From: Pseudomonas sp. PGPPP3
Lineage (GTDB): Bacteria; Pseudomonadota; Gammaproteobacteria; Pseudomonadales; Pseudomonadaceae
Assembly (NCBI GenBank): GCA_002256055.1
Contig: NKIE01000001.1
Location: 8,290-28,771 of the forward strand
DNA length: 20,482 nucleotides
Reading direction: 5' to 3'
Positions 16,701 to 20,482 of the stretch are shown in pieces (position 1 is the stretch's first letter; each line of letters opens with the position of its first letter). The translations under genes were made by a program, and so were the position numbers. Under the pieces are notes generated by a model. That model did not search any database and had not been told where the DNA came from. It saw nothing but the letters and a program-made list of their open reading frames with translations.

Positions 16701-18199
16701 ACCGAGGCGGTAAGAGTGGTGTACTGCAACTCGCCATCGACTACTTCAGTCGTGACGGTGTAACTCAGTTTATTACTCGCTGATGCCAAACCTTGCGCAG
16801 CCAAAGCTGCAGCAGCTGCTTCACTATCGACCAAACCAAAGGTGCCAGGACCGTCGGCACCAAAATTGACCAGATAGCCTAGCGACAGCACGTCTTCATT
16901 TAGACTGCTAATGGTGACAGTTTGCGCGCGATCATCATCAACGCCGAGCCCATCACTGTCCTCATTATTACCCTCATATGGTGCATCTAGTACTAAGCCT
17001 GGCGACACGCTAAACAGTTGCGCACCATCATCCTCAGAGGATATTTGGGTAAGTGCATCTTCATGAACCACACCCACAATTCGATTAAAACAGTGCTGAC
17101 CTTGCGGCCCTTCCGCAGAGGTTACGACACTCACGGTTGAGACGTTATCGCCCGCAGGCTCCTCATCGCAGTTATCTGCCAACTCCGGAGTATCATCATC
17201 AACGCTAACAGTAAGCACGCCTGTGGCGGGTGTGCCATTGCCGTCGGTGATGGTGTAAGAGAAGGTTAAATTCAGCTCGTCTTCTGTGCCTGGCAACGAA
17301 TGGTCCAGCGGTAAATACAGATCTAACTGATAAGTCCCAGTAACCAGATCATTGACCAACTCCAGCACCAGCTGATCAGGCCCTTCAGGGTCTGGATTAT
17401 CCCTGAACACCTGCAAGCCCAAACCAGAGTTAACCACTGTCAAAGATTGCCCATGGGACGTGACCGCAGATAAGTCAGGGGGACTCCACGTAAATGTGCC
17501 GACGCCATCGACACCGAAGCTGTAGCCCAAATTTCCAGATGAAGAACTAGGCGTTGCAGAGGCGTCTCCTGGGCCACCTTCGATGCCGCCAGCCAGCCCA
17601 CCACCATCTTCATCAACATCGGCCGCAGCGCTGCCTCCAATCGGGGCATTTTCGACAGCTGCAGGCGCATCTAAATCAGCCGCTTCCGCAACACGAAACT
17701 CGGGAGCAGAGCCTATCGGCCCCGTGGGGTAACCAATAGTCGGATCAACCGTTTCACCGGTTTCCCCCAGCAACACGAACGAGTGTCCACCGCCGGCACC
17801 ACCCGCACCACCTGCACCACCGCCTCCTGGGCCTGCGGCAGTAGCTTCAGAGTGCTGCGTTGGGTCGACGCCAGCTTCGATAGCCGCTTGCAGTTTTTCG
17901 ACATCCGTCAGCTCTTGCTGGCTGGGCGCCACTGGCGTGGCCTCGGCCGGAGCATCGCTTGCCCCATCTGATCGTGCCTGGACCAGCAACTGGCTATCAA
18001 GCATCTGGGTACTGTCACGCCCCAAGGTCAACTCGCCACCGCCTGAGAGCGCGACGGCCACGGAGCCGTCGACGCCAGTGACCAATTGCTCGCCAGCAAA
18101 CACACGATCACCGTCCGTTAGAAGTCGGCGCGTTCCGTCGCTAGCGACTGCGTAAACCTCGCCTACTACTTGTCTGACGACACCGATCAACGTAGCCAT
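10715..18199 (-). CDS. lapA: LapA-type giant RTX adhesin
   Basis: This is a cell-surface biofilm adhesin exported by a type I system and held in the outer membrane by its N-terminus. From the chosen start it has 2494 aa. The ATG at 18199 (MATLIGVVRQVVGEVYAV, the canonical LapA N-terminus) has GGAGGA seven bases upstream; the open frame reaches 14 codons further, to 18241, but that part looks untranslated. Order: retention module (1-119) with the TAAG cleavage site at 120-123; Gly-rich linker (123-138); T1SS-143-like repeats (225-946); VWA domain 1 (960-1148); VCBS/cadherin-like repeats (1150-1772); VWA domain 2 (1785-2003); another VCBS-like unit (2004-2118); RTX nonapeptides (2236-2370); C-terminal secretion region (2371-2494). 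It is much shorter than P. putida LapA (over 8000 aa). Five Cys (344, 370, 595, 954, 1256) are present. The distal third looks more AT-rich than the rest. LapA versus a paralogue such as MapA cannot be settled here. Confidence 0.93.
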   Translation of the reverse strand: MATLIGVVRQVVGEVYAVASDGTRRLLTDGDRVFAGEQLVTGVDGSVAVALSGGGELTLGRDSTQMLDSQLLVQARSDGASDAPAEATPVAPSQQELTDVEKLQAAIEAGVDPTQHSEATAAGPGGGGAGGAGGAGGGHSFVLLGETGETVDPTIGYPTGPIGSAPEFRVAEAADLDAPAAVENAPIGGSAAADVDEDGGGLAGGIEGGPGDASATPSSSSGNLGYSFGVDGVGTFTWSPPDLSAVTSHGQSLTVVNSGLGLQVFRDNPDPEGPDQLVLELVNDLVTGTYQLDLYLPLDHSLPGTEDELNLTFSYTITDGNGTPATGVLTVSVDDDTPELADNCDEEPAGDNVSTVSVVTSAEGPQGQHCFNRIVGVVHEDALTQISSEDDGAQLFSVSPGLVLDAPYEGNNEDSDGLGVDDDRAQTVTISSLNEDVLSLGYLVNFGADGPGTFGLVDSEAAAAALAAQGLASASNKLSYTVTTEVVDGELQYTTLTASVGGEGGYPVFTLVVYADGNFTFTLQAQLDHPQMDGYDGEYLQTETGAYGIDFTHLLTATDFDGDPVAGFADPENSGLFVINVEDDVPVLAGREGGCLVVGGTVNEDALVLSAGEETPFDGNDDASQTLTVTGGPHALAALVNFGADGPGEFSLIDIRAVVGDDDDAVPTAAAQAAIDSLTAQGLESGGEALQFHMVGGALVGYVTATEAGDSDVFSLQVNGDGSYTFTLLGPIDHPLADGNDGELLSDGSGLPIDFSGVLAATDGDGDPLLGGFHTGSFVIDVQDDVPIQLDVAATGDTTVDEDNLPLGIDDHDGVGTVATGSVSGLVSFGADGPGEFSLVDSTKGLPDLYSARHEVTYQIDGNVLTASVAAGSDYDGYDVFTFSLDEHGNYIFTLLGQLDHALPGDTNDDQPLSIDLSSIIQATDGDGDPVVLRGGFSITVEDDVPQAHNNEACTTEGSLAPVSLTLVLDSSGSMSTNDRMTLAQTALNNLIDSYVALGVQLKIKVIDFDTNAGVVYEGTNAADAKAAISAMTAGGITNYADALVLATDEISHELNPLDSEYLPGYEQKVYFLSDGEPNPAASAGVLSDWQQFIADNHIDVVSVGIETPDDTPDSSAEIALGQVANAGEGAVLVDDANDLSAALSGTVVVTPLQGNVITDAGPGGATDVDASGADSPLKVTQISYVNADGDTVVAVLVGGTSGPLHTELGGTLEMFSDGHYTYTAPANIADDSEDLFTYTVVDADGDPSSATLTICITDSVPSAVKDLASITEDTDTVSGNVLSNDTVGTDVPGSVSFSSLIGAHGTLVYNGNTGAWTYDLANADPAVQGLLDGQHIDEVFNYTLTDSDGDPSPATLTITITGVDDRVTINGLNVQGGEKTVDEDDLLPNGSDQSQSTTVNGTFSVMAPDGLNTLTVGGINVVVGGVVSVPQSTSTPLGNTLTITGFVGGVVSYSYTLLSNEGHPNANGENLLSESFAVNASDVDGDVATTAYLDINIVDDIPSATDEAVQSVAEGASKVGTFDFVAGADGAGVSHINGTSLTFGGDGYSQLVDVGSGVIKVKADGSYSYTADAAVNNSNPVVDNLTFTVTDADGDAVTKAASFTVTDANVPTGGAVTAAVDDDGLVGGNPASTTEDLVVAPDPDANETTFSGTLAFGFGADGAGSVNFAAMNGSSGTVGQETVNYSWNAGSNTLTATGPRGALFTVVVNPTTGAYTVTLVDNVLHATLNGLTGDNTENDATTALTYTVKDADNGTTTGTLTITFDDDMPTAANIVKTGQAAVGTDTNLMIVLDNSGSMGDPSGVGGLTRMQVAKNALLELLEQYDALGNVKVSVVSFSTTATIQQVWVTVADAKAALLALNPTNNTNYDDALIKAITAYGQVGGGKLTGSTVQNVAYFLSDGYPNTPSDDGGISSSNGSATDWPGAYNDITGNDNNASEEQTWINFLNANNVRAYSLGMGTGVDATALNPVAYDGVSHTNTNAIVVTDLSGLTATLVATAQATPLSGSLTEGGSFGADGGYIANITVGTTTYTYNPASGGSISFSGGPNNGVFNTSTNVLTVTTAAGGKIAVNMDDGTFVYTPPSTIGAAVNESIGYTLIDNDGDMSAGKTLSVHINPADGPLVVRDDLVITNAPTVSGSPDPILIPKWALLSNDTGPNSMLLAIAAIVAVAPDTVSGLVDPTTINFSDTSTNGGSFQYTVSGGETAVVDVARDTSGDIDGSFRNEILIAQRSTGATLYGNGGDDILIGGVGNDVLDGGEGNDLLHGGAGNDTLAGGYGNDTASYLESGVGVSVSLLIVDAQNTGGAGSDTLSSIENLIGTNSSDTLTGNANSNILSGLAGNDVLSGDAGNDFLIGGIGNDVLIGGSGHDTYQWLAGENGTDTVQGFVHNFSGNAQGDRLDLSQLLVGEQGQAGDIGNLLSFIDISTTNLGGLGALDTVIKVSTTSAVDPATSTEQTIVLQDMDLFASYGAGANEGSVILGMLNDGSLKVDAA
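11084..11494 (-). repeat. RTX calcium-binding nonapeptide repeats of LapA
   Basis: Residues about 2236-2372 contain two clusters of GGxGNDxLx repeats (2242-2282 and 2338-2372), roughly four to five each, separated by about 55 residues. These fold as a beta-roll on binding calcium outside the cell and mark type I secreted proteins. The C-terminal 120 residues after them carry the uncleaved secretion signal. Confidence 0.92.
12191..12847 (-). other. Second von Willebrand A domain of LapA
   Basis: Residues about 1785-2003. The metal site is again intact: D1794-x-S1796-x-S1798 in IVLDNSGSMG, T1867 in NNTNYDDAL and D1902 in FLSDGYPN. It is clearly homologous to the first domain but carries an insertion rich in Ser, Asn, Asp and Gly (about 1905-1940) and lies in more AT-rich DNA. 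It is followed by a unit starting TPLSG, like the TPLQG after the first domain. Confidence 0.88.
12884..14752 (-). repeat. VCBS/cadherin-like repeat block of LapA
   Basis: Residues about 1150-1772 hold five or so beta-rich units of 100-160 aa. Each is marked by a calcium-type D-x-DGD segment (VVDADGDPS, LTDSDGDPS, ASDVDGDVA, VTDADGDAV, VKDADNGTT) and a DG-x-Y-x-Y hairpin. They separate the two VWA domains and probably act as a rigid calcium-dependent spacer. Confidence 0.7.
14756..15322 (-). other. First von Willebrand A domain of LapA
   Basis: Residues about 960-1148. The metal-ion-dependent adhesion site is intact: D970-x-S972-x-S974 in LVLDSSGSMS, T1038 in GGITNYADAL and D1075 in FLSDGEPN. 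VWA domains bind protein or glycan ligands through a divalent metal. It is bounded by the final T1SS-143 repeat (closing in DDVPQA) and a VCBS-like unit beginning TPLQG. Confidence 0.88.
15362..17527 (-). repeat. T1SS-143-type repeat block of LapA
   Basis: At least three clear and one divergent copies are seen: residues about 225-336 (divergent), 374-585, 595-787 and 797-946. Each full copy has an N-terminal V-x-E-D-x-L segment, the motif FGADGPG (E/T)FSLVD-like, a later L-LDHP-type segment, ATDxDGDP and a closing VEDDVP. The copies differ enough that they are old duplications rather than recent perfect repeats. Such domains form the extended stalk of adhesins. Confidence 0.8.
17831..18199 (-). 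other. LapA retention module with LapG cleavage site (TAAG)
   Basis: Residues 1-123 form the retention module, which folds in the periplasm and anchors the adhesin in the outer-membrane pore. The DPTQHSEATAAG segment ends in T120-A121-A122-G123, encoded at 17831-17842. LapG is known to cut between the two Ala of TAAG in P. fluorescens LapA. A Gly-rich linker follows at once, leaving the site exposed. Confidence 0.9.
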
Positions 18200-18654
18200 G
18201 AGTCCATCCTCCGCAAAACCGCGGCCGACCACCGTCGGCACCTGCTCAAAAGATCAATGCACCCGCCAAATCCGTAGGAATACGTACAACTCACCAACCC
18301 GAGGCCTTGCTGCAATAACGAAAAAAATACCGCGACAATAAAATGTCGCCAAAACGTCACTGCAAAAACCCTCTAAACGGTCACTTGCCCTTTCCCTACT
18401 ACGGGTCTCACCGACCACCTAATCCTTACCACGCCCCGCTACAAACCACGGACAACGTGATCTCGAGTTAAAACAATGTGCTGCTTTACGCCGAGTGCAT
18501 AAGATTTTTTCGGCATAGCGCTTGTTACAAAGTTTTCTTAGGAAGACGAAAAGATGTTCTTAGCTGTGTAGTTACAAGCCTGAATCAGCTGAACAGGCAA
18601 AATCGTCAATTACTTGGCGACAGGAATAAAACAGCATCCAAGGAGATCGACTTC
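18200..18654. promoter_or_regulatory. Divergent regulatory region between lapA and lapE
   Basis: These 455 bases separate the divergent starts. They are visibly more AT-rich than the flanking genes. GGAGGA at 18207-18212 (minus strand) is the lapA ribosome site; AGGAG at 18641-18645, nine bases before the ATG, serves lapE. A strong palindrome lies at 18332-18349. The GTTACAA heptamer occurs twice (near 18523 and 18571). I could not fix sigma-70 hexamers with confidence, and saw no sigma-54 type GG/GC element. The open frame that runs upstream of lapE from 18478 looks noncoding. Confidence 0.6.
18332..18349. promoter_or_regulatory. FleQ-like palindromic site upstream of lapA
   Basis: GCGACAATAAAATGTCGC has perfect 6-base arms. 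Its core GACAATAAAATGTC agrees with the published P. aeruginosa FleQ consensus GTCAATAAATTGAC at 11 of 14 positions. It lies 133 bases upstream of the lapA start. FleQ, a c-di-GMP-responsive regulator, is known to act on lapA in other pseudomonads, so this is a good candidate operator. The symmetry is seen; the protein assignment is inferred. Confidence 0.45.
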
Positions 18655-20016
18655 ATGCGCCGTCCGAACCTTTTCTGCAGCAGTATCGTGCTCGCCATGA
18701 GCTGCACGCCTGCCCATGCCATGACCCTGACCGAGGCGATTCAAAGCACGGTAGAGAACCACCCGCAGATCCAGGCCAGCCAAAACGCTCGTCTGTCTGC
18801 CGACGAGGAAGTCAAAGTGGCCAAAGGTGGCTACCTGCCGAGCGTCGACGTGCTCGCGGGTTACGGTCGGCAGAACTCCGACACCCCCAGTACCCGCGGC
18901 TTGTCGCCAGGCAGCCACAACAAAGAAACACTGACCTACGGCACCTCAGAGCTGCGCCTACGGCAAATGTTGTTTGACGGTTTCAACACACCCAACGAAG
19001 TGGCCCGCACTGAGGCGGTCGTTAACTCGCGGGCCTACTACACCCTCGGCACCGCCGAGGCGCTGGCCTTGCGCACCATCGAGGTGTACCTCGACGTGCT
19101 CAAGCGTCGCGAAATGGTCACCCTGGCCACCAACAACTTGCAGGCGCACTTGCGCATGCATGACCAGATCCGCATGCGTAGCGACCAGGGCGTGGGCCGC
19201 ACGGCCGACTCGGACCAGGCCGAAGCGCGCTTGGCCTTGGCACAGAACAACCTCTACACCGAGCAGGTCAACTTGGCCGATGCCGAGGCCAGTTTTCTCA
19301 GCGTTACGGGTCGCCCAGCAGATGACCTAGCGTCCCCGGCCAGTATCAAAAGCGCCATGCCGAGCGACATCAACAGCGCCCGCCAAACTGTGGCCAGCAA
19401 CAACCCACTGCTGAAATCCGCGCAAGCCGATGTACAGGCCGCCGAGAAGCAATACGAGTCGGCCAAATCCCCTTTCTACCCGCGTTTCGATGCCGAGCTG
19501 GCCACCAACGCGGATAACGATGTCTCAGGTGAAAATGGTCATTCCAACGGCTGGCGTGCCGGTGTATCGATGAACTACAACCTGTTCAACGGCATGCGCG
19601 ATAAAGCTCGCCTGCAGTCATCGGCCTACAAGATCAACGAGGCCATGGATATCCGTAACAACGCCCTGCGCGAACTCAACGAGAACCTTGCCCTGGCCTG
19701 GAACGCCATGGACAACGCCCGCCTACAAACCCCAAAAGCCCGTGACTATGCCGATTACTCCGCACGTGTTCGCGAGGCCTATCAACAGCAATTCACTCTT
19801 GGCCAGCGCACCCTGCTGGATCTGCTCGACAGTGAAAACGAACTGTTCACCGCCAACCGTCGCTACACCGAGGTGCGCTACACCGAAGAGTTCTCCATGT
19901 ACCGGGTAATCGCGGCCACCGGCGCTCTGCTGAAGCAACAGAACATTGTCGTACCCACGGAGGCCGTTGCCCTCAGCGATGTGCAAAACCAAGCCAGCCT
20001 GCCGGAGATGAAGTAA
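18655..20016 (+). CDS. lapE: LapE, TolC-family outer-membrane channel
   Basis: LapE is the outer-membrane pore of the LapB-LapC-LapE type I exporter; the adhesin's retention module stays plugged in it. From the ATG at 18655 it has 453 aa. That start has AGGAG nine bases upstream and yields a signal peptide (MRRPNLFCSSIVLAMSCTPAHA, written here in two parts of one 22-residue leader ending AHA) immediately before MTLTEAIQ, the usual TolC-family beginning. Two structural repeats of long helices and beta segments follow: RQMLFDGFNTPNEV in the first half and MNYNLFNGMRDKARL in the second. The FTLGQRTLLDLLDSENELF segment is highly typical. Cys17 in the leader makes lipidation a weak alternative. 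lapB starts about 119 bases downstream. Confidence 0.93.
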   Translation: MRRPNLFCSSIVLAMSCTPAHAMTLTEAIQSTVENHPQIQASQNARLSADEEVKVAKGGYLPSVDVLAGYGRQNSDTPSTRGLSPGSHNKETLTYGTSELRLRQMLFDGFNTPNEVARTEAVVNSRAYYTLGTAEALALRTIEVYLDVLKRREMVTLATNNLQAHLRMHDQIRMRSDQGVGRTADSDQAEARLALAQNNLYTEQVNLADAEASFLSVTGRPADDLASPASIKSAMPSDINSARQTVASNNPLLKSAQADVQAAEKQYESAKSPFYPRFDAELATNADNDVSGENGHSNGWRAGVSMNYNLFNGMRDKARLQSSAYKINEAMDIRNNALRELNENLALAWNAMDNARLQTPKARDYADYSARVREAYQQQFTLGQRTLLDLLDSENELFTANRRYTEVRYTEEFSMYRVIAATGALLKQQNIVVPTEAVALSDVQNQASLPEMK

Positions 20017-20135
20017 CGACCGGCTCAAGCGCAAGACGCCGGCGCGCGGTATCCCACGAGACGCAACACAGCATCAGCTCTGCCGTCCAATCGGCCGGGA
20101 AACGCAGTACAAAGGAGTAGTTGCCATTGACGACC

Positions 20136-20482
20136 ATGGAGCGGCCTGGACCGGTGGGCGATCCGCGGCTTAGCCACGATGATCCGCTGCTGGATGGCCT
20201 ATTGATCCTCTGCAGGCTGCACGACTGTCCAGCCAGTCGTGCCAGCCTGACTGCCGGCTTGCCCTTGCCCGAGCAACGCTTGTCAGCAGAGCTGCTGCCC
20301 CGCGCTGCTGCCCGTGCCGGCTTGCAGGGCCGCTTATTGCGGCGTGAACTGAGCGCCATCTCCAGCCTGAACTTGCCCGTATTGCTGCTGCTTAAAAACG
20401 GCCGTAGCAGTGTTTTGAGCCGTTGGGGCGACAATCAGCAAGCCTTGGTACTGCCCTGCGAGACCGATGGTGGCGAGCAGTG
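20136..20482 (+). CDS. lapB: LapB, type I secretion ABC transporter (5' part, cut by window end)
   Basis: Only the first 115 or so codons are present. They encode the N-terminal C39-like peptidase domain of the adhesin-exporting ABC transporter. The segment HDDPLLDGLLILC, then GLPLPEQRLSAELLPRAAAR and AGLQGRLLRREL, is strongly LapB-like. Aligned with HlyB, the catalytic Cys of true C39 peptidases is replaced by Pro in HDDP, so the domain should bind rather than cut the substrate. That fits an adhesin without a double-Gly leader. The ATG at 20136 has no close ribosome site. A TTG at 20127 lies nine bases after GGAG (20114-20117) and could be the real start. An in-frame TAG at 20118 excludes anything further upstream. 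Confidence 0.9.
   Translation, partial: MERPGPVGDPRLSHDDPLLDGLLILCRLHDCPASRASLTAGLPLPEQRLSAELLPRAAARAGLQGRLLRRELSAISSLNLPVLLLLKNGRSSVLSRWGDNQQALVLPCETDGGEQ

Noticed and set aside
15362..17527. Possible CRISPR or recent tandem duplication in the repeat-rich adhesin gene
   Set aside because: The periodicity is at the protein level, with copies of 150-210 residues and divergent DNA. There are no short identical repeats with regular spacers.
18478..18654. N-terminal extension of lapE by 59 codons
   Set aside because: The extension would bury the signal peptide, has no ribosome site at its GTG start and lies in AT-rich regulatory DNA. The ATG at 18655 has AGGAG and a proper leader.

Overview
The window looks like chromosome of a Pseudomonas-type gammaproteobacterium. 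The grounds are high GC, Pseudomonas-like versions of RecQ, UPF0149 and DUF454 proteins, and above all a recognisable Lap biofilm-adhesion locus: a LapA-type adhesin, LapG protease, LapD receptor, LapE outer-membrane channel and the start of LapB. No rRNA, tRNA, CRISPR array, transposase or integrase was seen.

Left part (1-5.3 kb), all on the minus strand: a MarR-family regulator with a palindromic candidate operator and a candidate terminator; a DUF2804 protein; a membrane-anchored diguanylate cyclase with intact GGEEF and I-site; and RecQ helicase. From recQ outward, a 216-base intergenic region separates it from a plus-strand run of four closely spaced genes: a UPF0149 (YecA/YgfB-like) protein, a DUF454 (YbaN-like) membrane protein, lapG and lapD (5.5-9.25 kb).

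Middle (9.25-10.7 kb): a lone branched-chain-amino-acid-type periplasmic binding protein, with no permease or ATPase beside it. It converges on the adhesin gene, and a shared hairpin terminator lies between them.

Right part (10.7-20.5 kb): the adhesin gene (minus strand, 2494 aa from the start chosen here). It carries an N-terminal retention module with a TAAG LapG-cleavage site, a Gly-rich linker, T1SS-143-type repeats, two separate von Willebrand A domains, VCBS/cadherin-like repeats, RTX calcium nonapeptides and a C-terminal type I secretion region. Divergent from it are lapE (TolC-like) and the 5' end of lapB. The shared 455-base regulatory region holds a palindrome resembling the FleQ site consensus.

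How the parts work together (established for the Lap system, inferred here): LapB/LapC/LapE export the adhesin, which stays anchored in the LapE pore by its N-terminal module. When c-di-GMP is high, LapD binds it in its degenerate EAL domain and sequesters LapG through its periplasmic domain. When c-di-GMP falls, LapG is released and cuts the adhesin at TAAG, so the cell detaches. The most unusual points are the two VWA units in one adhesin, the orphan binding protein between lapD and lapA, and the linkage of lapGD to yecA/ybaN-type genes.
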